Shown here piece by piece: positions 45,035 through 53,846 of a DNA stretch of 64,000 nt; within the stretch, counting starts at the first letter, position 1, and each line of letters begins with the position of its first letter. Below the pieces are notes generated by a model that saw only the letters and a list, made by a program, of their open reading frames with translations, searched no databases and was not told where the DNA came from. The translations under genes and the position numbers were made by a program. Source of the DNA: Acidithiobacillus ferrianus (GTDB lineage Bacteria > Pseudomonadota > Gammaproteobacteria > Acidithiobacillales > Acidithiobacillaceae); contig NZ_WNJL01000001.1 in NCBI RefSeq assembly GCF_010378095.1, forward strand, positions 62,001 through 126,000, in the 5' to 3' direction.

Positions 45035-46083
45035 AGGTGCTTTTGTTGCGCCTGAGTTCCATGGGCGATGTGCTGCATACCCTGCCGGCGGTAACGGATT
45101 TGCGGCGGACCCGGCCGGACGTGGAGTTGCATTGGCTGGTGGAGCCGTCCTTTGCCGCCATCACTCTGCTGCATCCGGGTGTGGCGCGGACGATCCCTTT
45201 TCCGTTACGCCGATATAGGAAACAGTGGCGGGATCTGCCCGCTGCCTTGTGGGATTTGCGACGGGATTTGCGGGCGGAAGGTTATGATCGAGTGCTTGAT
45301 GCCCAAGGACTCTATAAGAGCGCCTTGTTGGGCCGTCTGGGTGGTGCGCCGCTCTGGGGCCTGGATGCGGCCAGTGCCCGTGAAGGCGGCGCGACCCGGC
45401 TTTATCATCAGCGGTTTCCGGTGGCGTGGGGGCAGTCTGCCATTGGCCGGAACCGTCAATTGTTTGCACAGGCCTTGGACTATTCTCTGCCCGAAACGCC
45501 GCCCGACTATGCGCTGCAAGCGGCATCGGCGCGCCTCGGTGCGGAGCCACTGGCGACGCCTTGGGGGGGACTGGTGCAACAACCCTTTGTGCTAGGTTTC
45601 CATGGTACCTCCTGGGAGAGCAAGGAATGGCGGGAAGACTATTGGCCGGTGCTGGCCGATATGTTGCAGCGGGTGGGCGTGCGTCTGCTGCTGCCCTCGG
45701 GCAATGCCCGCGAGGTGGCGCGGGCGCAGCGCATCGCGGCGCAGAGCGATAATGTGACCGCGTTACCCGCCGCGACATTACTGGACATCGCGGCGCTCAT
45801 CGTCCGGGCCAAGGCCTTTGTCGGGATGGATACGGGGCTTTCCTATCTGGCCAGCGCTTTGGGACTCGCGGGCGTCACCCTGTATGGACCAACGGCGCAT
45901 ACGCAGCTTGCGGCTTTTGGTACCGCGCAGATCAGCCTGCAGAGTCCGGAGGTATGTTCGCCGTGCGGTAAATCCCAATGCCCGTTGCCGGAAGCGAAAA
46001 ATGGCCTGATACTCTGCCAGCAGGCCTTACGCCCGGAGCAGGTCTGGACGGCCTTATCCCCTTTGCTGGAGCACCGATCATGA
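45031..46083 (+). CDS. waaC: Lipopolysaccharide heptosyltransferase I
   Basis: 350 aa GT9 protein. MKVLLLRLSSMGDVLHTLPAVTDLRRTRP is the classic WaaC start; HGTSWESKEWREDYW and GMDTGLSYLASALGLAGVTLYGPT form the ADP-heptose site. It attaches the first heptose to Kdo of the inner core. It overlaps the preceding GT2 and the following phosphatase by ATGA. Confidence 0.92.
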   Translation: MKVLLLRLSSMGDVLHTLPAVTDLRRTRPDVELHWLVEPSFAAITLLHPGVARTIPFPLRRYRKQWRDLPAALWDLRRDLRAEGYDRVLDAQGLYKSALLGRLGGAPLWGLDAASAREGGATRLYHQRFPVAWGQSAIGRNRQLFAQALDYSLPETPPDYALQAASARLGAEPLATPWGGLVQQPFVLGFHGTSWESKEWREDYWPVLADMLQRVGVRLLLPSGNAREVARAQRIAAQSDNVTALPAATLLDIAALIVRAKAFVGMDTGLSYLASALGLAGVTLYGPTAHTQLAAFGTAQISLQSPEVCSPCGKSQCPLPEAKNGLILCQQALRPEQVWTALSPLLEHRS

Positions 46084-46760
46084 AACACTCCCTGGTGCTC
46101 CTGCCGGAAGAGCGCCGCCGTTATCGGCGGCACCAGTTCTGGACGGATCACGGTATTTTCCGTGAGCTGTTTTATGCGAACTTTCACGAGATTGCGCCAG
46201 GGGTGTTTCGCTCGGCCCAACCGTCGCCGGTCCAGTTACGGCACTGGCAGCGGAAGCATGGTCTCTGCACGGTATTGAACCTGCGTGCTCCGGCACCCCA
46301 CGAACCCCATTACCGCCTGGAGCAGGAGACATGCGATGCCCTGGGCATGACGCACCTGACCCTGCACGGCTTTGGCTCCCGGGATCTGCCGAAGCGCGAC
46401 AAGTTGCTGGCGGGCATAGAGGTGCTGGACCAATTACCCCAACCTTTTTTACTGCACTGCAAGTCCGGTGCCGACCGCGCCGGTTTTATCAGCGTGCTGT
46501 ATCTGCATCTGGTGCTGGAGGTGCCCATCGGCGAGGCGCAACGGCAATTGCGTTTGTGGCCCTTTGGCCATATTCGTCATGCCAATACCGGTATTCTCGA
46601 TTGGTTTTTCACTTGTTATCGGCACGCCACCGTGGCTCGGCCTGGCTTGACTCTGCGCGATTGGATTGCGCAGGACTATGACCGCGAGACGGTGTTGAAA
46701 AGCTTCCGTCCCTGGTACCGCCTGGACTGGCTGACCGATCGCCTGCTGCGCCGCGAGTGA
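46080..46760 (+). CDS. Dual-specificity/tyrosine phosphatase-family protein (CX5R)
   Basis: 226 aa from ATG 46080 (ATGA overlap with waaC). The phosphatase P-loop HCKSGADRAG (Cys127 to Arg133, a C-x5-R motif) is complete, and GSRDLP (99-104) may supply the general acid. No signal peptide. The basic, aromatic C-terminal region is unassigned. Sitting between waaC and waaA with overlaps on both sides, it may act on a phosphorylated LPS precursor or lipid rather than on protein; this is inference from position. Confidence 0.82.
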   Translation: MKHSLVLLPEERRRYRRHQFWTDHGIFRELFYANFHEIAPGVFRSAQPSPVQLRHWQRKHGLCTVLNLRAPAPHEPHYRLEQETCDALGMTHLTLHGFGSRDLPKRDKLLAGIEVLDQLPQPFLLHCKSGADRAGFISVLYLHLVLEVPIGEAQRQLRLWPFGHIRHANTGILDWFFTCYRHATVARPGLTLRDWIAQDYDRETVLKSFRPWYRLDWLTDRLLRRE

Positions 46761-48028
46761 TGAACCGTCGACTCTACGCTTTTTTGCTGTGGCTTCTGAG
46801 CCCCGTCATCCTGGGCTTTGCGTTGTGGCGGGCCTGGCGGCGTCCCGCATACCGGGAGCGCTGGCGGGAGCGTTTCGGTTGGGGCGCGCGGCATCGGGAT
46901 CGGCCCATCTGGGTGCACGCGGTGAGTGTGGGGGAGACGATCGCGGCTGTGCCGCTCGTTCATGCGCTGCAGGCACGCTATCCAGGGGTGCCCATCCTGG
47001 TCACCAGCACAACGCCCACCGGGGCGGCGATCGTCAGCCAGCGTTTGGGCACGGAAGTGCGGCAACATTACATGCCTTATGACCTCTCCGGGGCGGTCAC
47101 GCGCTTTCTGCGCCGCCAGCGACCGCGTTTGGGGATTCTCATGGAGACAGAGATCTGGCCCAATCTTTGTCACGCGGCGCGCCGCGAAGGGGTACCATTG
47201 ATGCTGGCCAACGCCCGTTTATCCGCACGGTCATTGCGGGGCTACGGACGTTTCCGTGGCCTTTTCGCCCCGGCGCTGGCGAGCATTTCTGCTGTCGCCG
47301 CCCAGAGCGCCGAGGAGGCGGCGGCCTTCCAAAGGTTGGGCGCACAGCGGGTGACGGTGACCGGCAACATCAAATACGACTTGCCAGAACCGGTCGCAGC
47401 GCGCGAACGGGGCCGGCAGTGGCGGCAACGCTTTGGCGGGCGACCGGTCTGGGTTTTTGCATCGACCCATGCGGGGGAGGAAGAGATGGCGTTGGCGGTG
47501 CTGGACGCTTTGCAGCGGCAATGGCCTGACTTGTTGTTGGTCCTGATCCCCCGCCACCCCTCCCGGCGCCCGGAAGTGGTCGCGCGCATGCAGGCCAGAG
47601 GGGTGTCCCATGTCTTGCGCTCACGCGATGAGGCGGTGAGCGGGAAGGCCATTTTCTTGGTCGATACCCTGGGTGAGGTCATGGACTTTTACGCCGCGGC
47701 TGACGTGGTCACCATTGGCGGCAGCTTTGTTCCGGTGGGGGGGCATAATCCATTGGAAGCGGCGGCCCTCGCCTGTCCGGTTGTCTGGGGTCCGCATATG
47801 GAAAATTTTCGCGGTATCACCCGGGATTTGCTGACCGCCGGGGCGGCCGTTCAGGTACCGGATTCGGTGGTGCTGGCGGCGCAGCTGGGCGCCTGGCTGG
47901 CCGCACCGGAAGCGGCCGCGGAACTGGGGGCGCGTGGGTTGCTGCTGTTACAGCGGCAGCGCGGCGCGCTGGGTCGTACACTGGCCCTGATGGATACCTT
48001 GGATGCGCGTCGAGGATTACCCGAGTAA
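46760..48028 (+). CDS. waaA: 3-deoxy-D-manno-octulosonic acid (Kdo) transferase WaaA/KdtA
   Basis: 422 aa from ATG 46760 (TGATG overlap; GTG 46757 is one codon earlier). An N-terminal membrane-associated helix (about 4-24) precedes the GT30 domain: IWVHAVSVGETIAAVPLVHAL, TSTTPTGAAIV, METEIWPNL and GGSFVPVGGHNPLEAAAL. It transfers Kdo to lipid IVA, required for the inner core. Last gene of the LPS operon; its 3' end overlaps the convergent aminotransferase-like gene by 12 bases. Confidence 0.95.
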   Translation: MNRRLYAFLLWLLSPVILGFALWRAWRRPAYRERWRERFGWGARHRDRPIWVHAVSVGETIAAVPLVHALQARYPGVPILVTSTTPTGAAIVSQRLGTEVRQHYMPYDLSGAVTRFLRRQRPRLGILMETEIWPNLCHAARREGVPLMLANARLSARSLRGYGRFRGLFAPALASISAVAAQSAEEAAAFQRLGAQRVTVTGNIKYDLPEPVAARERGRQWRQRFGGRPVWVFASTHAGEEEMALAVLDALQRQWPDLLLVLIPRHPSRRPEVVARMQARGVSHVLRSRDEAVSGKAIFLVDTLGEVMDFYAAADVVTIGGSFVPVGGHNPLEAAALACPVVWGPHMENFRGITRDLLTAGAAVQVPDSVVLAAQLGAWLAAPEAAAELGARGLLLLQRQRGALGRTLALMDTLDARRGLPE

Positions 48029-49174
48029 GGTTTGTTGCAGGCGTTCGAGGCCTCGTTCCAGCACGCTTCGCGGCGTGGCAAAGTTCAGTCGCACAAAGCC
48101 CTCGCCGCCCGGTCCGAAGCTCGGGCCGGGATTGAGGCCGAGCCGGGTCTGGCGCAGACGCCGGGCAAGGGTTTCGTCGCTCCCGTAACGATGCACGTCC
48201 AGCCAGGCCAGGTAGCCGAACTCCGGGCGCCGGTAGACGACTGCGGGGAGTGCATGCGTCAGGTATTCGCCCATGAAGGAGGCGTTGTCGGCCAGATAGC
48301 CGCGCAACGCGGTCTGCCATTCCGCGCCATGGCGCCAGGCGCTGGTCATTGCCGTCAGGGCGCAGGTATTGATCTGGTGAATCTGGCTGCGATGGATCTC
48401 GTCGTGGAACCTCTGCCGTAGCTCCGGGTCGGGGAGAATGGCGATCCCGCCGCCCATGCCCGCAATGTTGAAGCTCTTGCCCGCCGATGTCAGTAAAACC
48501 GATCGCGGGAACAGCGCAGGGAAGGGTGTATGTTCGGCATGGCTGAGATCCGCATGAATTTCATCGCTGACCACCACACAGCCCGCGGAGGCGCAGAGAG
48601 CACCCAGGCGTTGCAATTCGCTCGCGGTCCATACCCGGCCTGTCGGATTGTGGGGAGAGCAGAGCAGTAGCAGTTTCGCATTGCGGACGGCGTTTTCAAG
48701 GGCTGCCCAGTGCATTTCGTAAACGCCGGCGCCGTTATTTTGCAGGGGCACCAACAGCAGCTCCCGGGCATTTTTGCGCACCGCCGTCATGAATGGCGGA
48801 TAAACGGGGGGCATGACGATGACCGGGTCACCGGGCTGTGTGAAGGCGCGTACTGCGGCAAAAAGCGCGGGGACGACCCCGCTGACCATGCCGGTGACGC
48901 CAGGCTCCGGCCGCCACCCATGACGCTTCGCCATCCAGTCGTCCGCAGCTTGTAACATATCCGGACCATTACTGGGATAGCCGAAAATGGGGTGTTCCAG
49001 GCGCTTCTGCAAATCCGCGATGACGATTCTGGGCACGGCGAAGTCCATATCCGCGACCCACATGGGCAGCACCTCACCGCCAAAATGGGCATGGGCGCCA
49101 TCCCATTTGAGTGATCCGGTACCTTGTCGGGGGATGACTTTGTCGAAGTCCGTGTCATCGTACGCCATGTTCAT
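48017..49174 (-). CDS. PLP-dependent C-S lyase (MalY/PatB type), candidate OvoB
   Basis: 385 aa fold-type I PLP enzyme of the PatB/MalY cystathionine beta-lyase group: LPMWVADMDFAVP, SPHNPTGRVW, SDEIHADL (Asp204) and SAGKSFNIAG with PLP-binding Lys233. These cleave C-S bonds beta to the amino acid alpha carbon. The ATG overlaps the ovoA stop (ATGA). OvoA makes 5-histidylcysteine sulfoxide, and OvoB is a PLP sulfoxide lyase, so the coupling makes this the likely OvoB. Ordinary cystathionine beta-lyase is the alternative. Confidence 0.8.
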   Translation of the reverse strand: MNMAYDDTDFDKVIPRQGTGSLKWDGAHAHFGGEVLPMWVADMDFAVPRIVIADLQKRLEHPIFGYPSNGPDMLQAADDWMAKRHGWRPEPGVTGMVSGVVPALFAAVRAFTQPGDPVIVMPPVYPPFMTAVRKNARELLLVPLQNNGAGVYEMHWAALENAVRNAKLLLLCSPHNPTGRVWTASELQRLGALCASAGCVVVSDEIHADLSHAEHTPFPALFPRSVLLTSAGKSFNIAGMGGGIAILPDPELRQRFHDEIHRSQIHQINTCALTAMTSAWRHGAEWQTALRGYLADNASFMGEYLTHALPAVVYRRPEFGYLAWLDVHRYGSDETLARRLRQTRLGLNPGPSFGPGGEGFVRLNFATPRSVLERGLERLQQTLLG

Positions 49175-51279
49175 ACACGTTCCCAGAGACTGACCTGCGC
49201 TATGCTGTGCTGGTATTTCCGGGCGGTTTCGCGGATGACAAAAGGCAAATCCCGCGGACTGTCATCGCGCAGACGGAACGGTCCGGACAAAATTTCACGC
49301 AGGGCGTCAAAGGTGCCCAGATTCTCCCCATCCCGTTTGAAACCGCCGAGCCATTCCGCCCGCGCGGTATGTTCTTCCAGCCAGGTGTAGGGCGAAGTGA
49401 TGACCAGCAAGCCGCCGGGCAGGATGCGGCCGGCGATGTCTTCCAGAAATTTGCGGGGATGGTGCAGGCGGTCGATGAGATTGGCCGCCACGACCAGATC
49501 ATAATCCCGATACAAAGGCTTCAGATTGCAGGCGTCGGCCTGGAAGAAGTGGACCCGGTCCGCCGTTTCGGCCAGGCCCAGGGCGGCAAGATCCGCTGTA
49601 CGATAACTTTGCAGTTCACCCTCTTCGGTCAGCGTGTAGGAGAAGTGCCCGCGCTCGCGCAGTTGCACGCCGACGCTGATGAAGCGCGCCGAGAAATCGA
49701 GGCCGGTGACCTCGGGGCAGTGCCTTGCCAGTTCAAAACTACCGCGGCCCACGGCACAGCCGATGTCCAGAGCGCGACGTAAGGGCCTGCCGGTCATGGC
49801 CGCCACTGCGATCCCCACGACTTCCGCCGCAAAGTTGGCCACCCCATAATATGGGCGCCCATAATGAAATTCCGCATACTGGGAGACCAGAGCGTCACTC
49901 TCATAGACCGGTATCTCAGGCAGCGCATTGGGCGAGGCCACATAACGGAATCCCGCATGCTGGAAGAAATGGCGGCGGAAGGCATAGCGGGCCTCCCGCT
50001 GCGTTTCGTTGCCGAGACTGATGAATGAGCCGCCCTTGATGAGATTGTGCTGCTGGTCGAAGGTGGGCACCGTGAAGTCATCATAAACCGGATGCACCTC
50101 GAAACCGGGAAAGGGATAGATGGGCGTCGCGGTCCATTGCCAGACGTTGCCGACCACATCGTAGAAGTCCCCCTGCCTGAACTGGTCGACGGGGCAGGGC
50201 GAACAGTCCGCGGCGAGTCCGATATTGCCGGGCACCGCGTCGTCCCAGGCATCGCTGTCGGCCAGCACAGAGAGATCACGCAGGTGTCGCCATTCATCCT
50301 CGCTGGGCAGGCGCAGGCGCTGACCGATCCGGTCCGATTTCCAGCGGCAGAAGGCATCGGCTTCCAGCGCATTCACCTCCACCGGCCAGTTCCACGGCAT
50401 GGGGCGCTCCTCCGCGATCAGGCGCAGCCGCCAGGTGTCCTGATCCGGAACCCAGAAAGTCGGATGCCGGGCCTGGCTGAAGCGGCGCCAGCGATCTCCC
50501 TCCGCGGTCCACCAGCGGCTCTCGCTGTAGCCACCCTGCTCCACGAAAGCCAGGAATTCCTGATGGCTCACCAAGAAGCGGGAGGCGTGAAAGGGCTGCA
50601 GCACCACCTGATGAAGACCATATTCATTGTCCCAGCCATACCGGGGATCCGCGCGCGCTTTGCCCAGACGGACGGCGCCGCCGGCCACGGCCTGCAGGAT
50701 ATTATCCGGCGCGGCCCCTGCGGAGGTCCAGGGACGGAAGGCTTCCACAGGGCGGACGCGGGACAGGGGCAATTGCCGCATGAGCACCGAACTGGTCTCC
50801 AGATGGATGTTTTCATGCTCGATTCCCATGAGGATCACCCACCACGGCGAATCCCAGGTGATGGGCAGGGACAGGGGCATCTCGCGGATCAGACCGTCCA
50901 CCAGTTCCCGCACTCGCTGCCGATACTGACGGACGTCGTCGACGGCGGGCCAGTCGTAGTGGGTTTCGTCCAGGTCGTCCCAGGACATTTCATCGACGCC
51001 GACCGCAAAGACGGATTCCAAACGTGAGTCGAGACGCTGTCCGACCAGTCCGGCCACCTGGAGTTTGTTTACATAAAAGGTGGCGCTATGGCCGAAATAA
51101 AAGATCAAGGGATGACGCAGGGGAATGGCTTTCTCGTACCATGCCGCCGGTTCCGCCAGATGATCAAAAAGCTGTTCATACAGCGAAAAAGTCTCATGGA
51201 AGATCCTGCGAATCTCTTCCCGCTTCTGCTCTGCATGCGCGCCGTCGAGACGGGGCGTTGCGATACGTGTACGCGCCAT
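49171..51279 (-). CDS. ovoA: 5-histidylcysteine sulfoxide synthase / thiohistidine methyltransferase OvoA
   Basis: 702 aa with the full three-part OvoA plan. A DinB-like domain carries a predicted iron triad: His64, His155 and His159 (EHENIHLE). A formylglycine-generating-enzyme-like domain spans about 200-450 (VRLGKARADPRYGWDNEY, DVVGNVWQWT, IKGGSFISLG). A C-terminal SAM methyltransferase begins about residue 500 (DIGCAVGRGSFEL, 505-517). It joins cysteine to histidine C5 with O2, and the methyltransferase makes ovothiol A later. The methyltransferase separates it from EgtB. Coupled by ATGA to the PLP lyase downstream. Confidence 0.93.
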   Translation of the reverse strand: MARTRIATPRLDGAHAEQKREEIRRIFHETFSLYEQLFDHLAEPAAWYEKAIPLRHPLIFYFGHSATFYVNKLQVAGLVGQRLDSRLESVFAVGVDEMSWDDLDETHYDWPAVDDVRQYRQRVRELVDGLIREMPLSLPITWDSPWWVILMGIEHENIHLETSSVLMRQLPLSRVRPVEAFRPWTSAGAAPDNILQAVAGGAVRLGKARADPRYGWDNEYGLHQVVLQPFHASRFLVSHQEFLAFVEQGGYSESRWWTAEGDRWRRFSQARHPTFWVPDQDTWRLRLIAEERPMPWNWPVEVNALEADAFCRWKSDRIGQRLRLPSEDEWRHLRDLSVLADSDAWDDAVPGNIGLAADCSPCPVDQFRQGDFYDVVGNVWQWTATPIYPFPGFEVHPVYDDFTVPTFDQQHNLIKGGSFISLGNETQREARYAFRRHFFQHAGFRYVASPNALPEIPVYESDALVSQYAEFHYGRPYYGVANFAAEVVGIAVAAMTGRPLRRALDIGCAVGRGSFELARHCPEVTGLDFSARFISVGVQLRERGHFSYTLTEEGELQSYRTADLAALGLAETADRVHFFQADACNLKPLYRDYDLVVAANLIDRLHHPRKFLEDIAGRILPGGLLVITSPYTWLEEHTARAEWLGGFKRDGENLGTFDALREILSGPFRLRDDSPRDLPFVIRETARKYQHSIAQVSLWERV

Positions 51280-51302
51280 AGATTCCCCTTCTGTACGTCC
51301 TT

Positions 51303-51336
51303 GGTATCTTGGAGAGTCAGTTTAACACAAGATACC
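51303..51336. repeat. Perfect 9-bp inverted repeat between trmL and ovoA
   Basis: GGTATCTTG (51303-51311) and CAAGATACC (51328-51336) are exact reverse complements separated by 16 bases; centre-to-centre distance is 25 bases. One arm encodes the last sense codons but one of trmL, the other lies 24 bases before the ovoA ATG. It could be a dimeric operator or an mRNA hairpin; no U-run follows in the direction of transcription, so a terminator is unlikely. Confidence 0.6.
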
Positions 51337-51858
51337 GTTCGGTCGGATGTCCGGGAGCGGGCCTTCGCCACCGCAATAGTCCATCTGCCGCCAAGCCTCG
51401 AAGACCGCGATGGCACAGGCGTTGGACAGATTCAGGCTGCGCTGGCCGGGGCGCATGGGCAGGCGCAGTACCTGCGTGGCGGGCAGACTGTCCAGGAGGC
51501 GGGCAGGCAAGCCGCGGGTTTCCGGGCCGAAAAGCAGCGCATCGCCGGGCTGATAAGCGACGTGCTGATAAGATTGAGTGCCTTTGGTGCTGAAGGCGAA
51601 TATGCGCGCATCCCCCAAAAACGCCCGGCAGGCCGCCCAGTCCGTATGGCGATGCACCTGCGCGAATTCGTGGTAATCCAGCCCGGCGCGGCGCAGGCGA
51701 TGGTCATCCCAGGCAAAACCCAGAGGCTCCACGAGATGCAGGGCGGCTCCGGTATTGGCGCAGAGGCGGATGACATTGCCGGTATTGGGGGGGATCTCCG
51801 GCTCATACAGGATGACGTGCAAAAAGGGCTCAGGCGCCAATGGATGCTCAGAGGGCAC
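51322..51858 (-). CDS. trmL: tRNA (cytidine/uridine-34-2'-O)-methyltransferase TrmL
   Basis: 178 aa from GTG 51858 (TTG 51822, giving 166 aa and matching the E. coli start, is an alternative). SPOUT-family features: LYEPEIPPNTGNVIRLCANTGA, GFAWDDHRLRRAGLDYHEF, LFGPETRGLP and the knot LRLPMRPGQRSLNLSNACAIAVFEAWRQ. It methylates the wobble 2'-O of tRNA-Leu isoacceptors. The start overlaps the comF end by 11 bases. Confidence 0.93.
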   Translation of the reverse strand: MPSEHPLAPEPFLHVILYEPEIPPNTGNVIRLCANTGAALHLVEPLGFAWDDHRLRRAGLDYHEFAQVHRHTDWAACRAFLGDARIFAFSTKGTQSYQHVAYQPGDALLFGPETRGLPARLLDSLPATQVLRLPMRPGQRSLNLSNACAIAVFEAWRQMDYCGGEGPLPDIRPNGILC

Positions 51859-52561
51859 GGGCGAGCACCCAGATGTCAATGCGTTGTACACCGGCATCCC
51901 GCAGGGTGCGGGCGATCTGCGCGGCGGTGGTTCCGGTCGTGAGTACATCATCGACGACGGCGACATGATCCGGAACACGTCCGCGCAGGGCAAAGGCCGC
52001 ATCCAGATTGTCCCGCCGGGCCGCCGCGCTCAGTCCGAGTTGGTGGCCGGTATGGCGGCGACGCCGCAGCACGCCGGGGATGACCGGGATGCTCCAGCGT
52101 TTGCCCCAGTGGCGGGCCAGCAGCAGGGATTGGTTGTAACCGCGTTCGCGCAGGCGCTGGCGATGCAGCGGCACGGGCAGCAGCGCGTCCGGGTGGGACG
52201 GCGGATGCTCGCCCCAGGCACTGGCCCAGGCATCGGCCAGTGGTCTGGTCCAGTCCAGACTCTGCTGAAATTTCCACGCGAGGATGGCGGTGTTCAGGGG
52301 TTCGGCATAGATAAATGGGGTATAGACGTGGTCATAGGCGGGGGATTCCACCGCGCAGACCGGGCAGTCCCCGTTGTCCAGCACGGGTAACGCGCAATAA
52401 CTGCAACGCTCGGCGGGCAGGCGCGGCCAGTCGCCGAAACAGCCGGCGCAGAGCGGGGCGCCGGGCGCGGCGCAGGCACGGCAGCGTTCCGGAAACAGCC
52501 AGTGGCTGAAGCGCCCCGCTGCGTCGTGTAGCCGGGACAGATGGGGAAGGATCCGTTGCAA
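51848..52561 (-). CDS. comF: ComF-family phosphoribosyltransferase-like protein
   Basis: 237 aa from TTG 52561, chosen because AAGGA lies 5 bases upstream; the longer open frame would run through the bioF promoter and gene. An N-terminal zinc ribbon (CRAC, CAGC, CSYC, CPVC pairs at about 25-70) precedes the phosphoribosyltransferase domain with VAVVDDVLTTGTTAAQIA (PRPP loop). ComF proteins aid DNA uptake and recombination of transforming DNA; the biochemical reaction is unsettled. First gene of the minus-strand comF-trmL-ovoA-lyase series. Confidence 0.88.
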   Translation of the reverse strand: MQRILPHLSRLHDAAGRFSHWLFPERCRACAAPGAPLCAGCFGDWPRLPAERCSYCALPVLDNGDCPVCAVESPAYDHVYTPFIYAEPLNTAILAWKFQQSLDWTRPLADAWASAWGEHPPSHPDALLPVPLHRQRLRERGYNQSLLLARHWGKRWSIPVIPGVLRRRRHTGHQLGLSAAARRDNLDAAFALRGRVPDHVAVVDDVLTTGTTAAQIARTLRDAGVQRIDIWVLARAL

Positions 52562-52620
52562 GAAGTTCCTTTGCTTTTTAAAAGGTCGCTTGGCAACGCC
52601 AGTCGTTGTCAGCGGATCTG

Positions 52621-52649
52621 ATTCTCGCGCCCCCGCCCTCCATTGACAA
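52621..52649 (-). promoter_or_regulatory. Predicted comF promoter
   Basis: Minus strand TTGTCA (52649-52644), 17-base spacer, GAGAAT (52626-52621). Its -35 overlaps that of the divergent bioF promoter because the shared TTGACAA is nearly self-complementary. Predicted leader about 50 bases. Confidence 0.45.
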
Positions 52650-52671
52650 GGCACAGACCCCTCCCTATAAG
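52643..52671 (+). promoter_or_regulatory. Predicted strong bioF promoter
   Basis: Consensus TTGACA (52643-52648), optimal 17-base spacer, TATAAG (52666-52671). The expected start site, about 6-7 bases after the -10, coincides with the bioF ATG at 52677, implying a leaderless or nearly leaderless mRNA. Confidence 0.7.
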
Positions 52672-52676
52672 AAGCT

Positions 52677-53846
52677 ATGCATACGGAACGGGAAGAACAA
52701 TGGCGAGGGGAATTGTCCGCCTTGCGTGCGCACGACCTCTGGCGGGAGTTGCAGGTCCTGCAACCCGCGCCAGAGCGGGGGCCGCCCGCTTTTATGGGGG
52801 CGCAAGGCGAACCGCTCCTGTCTTTTGCCAGCAATGATTATCTGGGCCTGAGCGCGGAACCGGCCCTGCGTGACGCCGCCATCGCCGAGATCCGGCAGAA
52901 CGGGGTGGGCGCCGGTGCGGCGCCGCTGCTCGGTGGCGAGCGGGCCGCCCATGCGGCGTTGGCGGATGCCCTGGCCGGCTGGCTGGGGGCGGAGGCGGCG
53001 CTGCTCTTCGGTAGCGGTTATCTGGCCAATCTGGGGGTGATCTCCACGCTGGTCGGGCGCGGTGACCGTGTCTACGCCGACCGCCTCAACCATGCCTCGC
53101 TGGTGGATGGGGTGCGCCTCTCCGGCGCGCGTCTGCATCGCTACCGGCATGGCGATATGACGCATCTGGCGCACTGGTTGGAACGCGGCGGCCGGGGGCG
53201 GGCCTGGATCATCACCGACGGGGTGTTCAGCATGGATGGCGATATCGCCCCGCTCCCTGAACTCGCCACCCTGGCACAGCGGCATGGCGCCGGGATCATT
53301 CTCGACGAGGCTCATGCCTGTGGCGTGCTGGGGACGGAGGGGCAAGGCACGGCGGCGCACTGGAACATGGATATCCATGGGGTAGACGTCATCATGGGCA
53401 CCCTGGGTAAGGCCTTCGGTGTTTACGGCGCTTTCGTGGCCGGCAGTCGGGACCTGGTGGATCTCCTGCGCAATCGCGCCCGCAGCTTCCTCTACCATAC
53501 CGCCCTGCCCTCCGCCTTGGCGGCTGCCGCCCTCGTCGCGCTGGACCTTTTACGGCATGGGGATGCCCGGCGCGAGCGCCTGACGCAGCACCGGCAGCAT
53601 TTGCGTGCGCAGGTGCCCGACGCCCCCTGGCTGGTCAGCGAGACACCCATTCAGGGACTCCTGCTGGGCGATGCGCGGCGGGCGCTGACCGTCAGCGCCC
53701 GATTGCGCCGTGCCGGCCTCTACTGTCCAGCGGTGCGGCCGCCGACGGTGCCTGCCGGTAGTGCCCGTCTGCGCATCACCCTCAGTGCGGCACACCGTCA
53801 TGAGGATATCGAACATCTGGTTCGCGCGCTCCGGGAGGTCTTATGA
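52677..53846 (+). CDS. bioF: 8-amino-7-oxononanoate synthase BioF
   Basis: 389 aa fold-type I PLP enzyme: FASNDYLGLS, GGERAAHAALADALA, DGVFSMDGDIAPL, DEAHACGVLG and GTLGKAFG with PLP-binding Lys245. It condenses pimeloyl-ACP with alanine, first ring-assembly step of biotin synthesis. ATG 52677 aligns with family N-termini, and the promoter hexamers end 5 bases before it. The gene overlaps bioH by 4 bases. bioA and bioB are not in this window. Confidence 0.96.
   Translation: MHTEREEQWRGELSALRAHDLWRELQVLQPAPERGPPAFMGAQGEPLLSFASNDYLGLSAEPALRDAAIAEIRQNGVGAGAAPLLGGERAAHAALADALAGWLGAEAALLFGSGYLANLGVISTLVGRGDRVYADRLNHASLVDGVRLSGARLHRYRHGDMTHLAHWLERGGRGRAWIITDGVFSMDGDIAPLPELATLAQRHGAGIILDEAHACGVLGTEGQGTAAHWNMDIHGVDVIMGTLGKAFGVYGAFVAGSRDLVDLLRNRARSFLYHTALPSALAAAALVALDLLRHGDARRERLTQHRQHLRAQVPDAPWLVSETPIQGLLLGDARRALTVSARLRRAGLYCPAVRPPTVPAGSARLRITLSAAHRHEDIEHLVRALREVL

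Noticed and set aside
52562..52834. Longer comF start
   Set aside because: Would read through the divergent bioF promoter and gene; TTG 52561 has a good AAGGA site.
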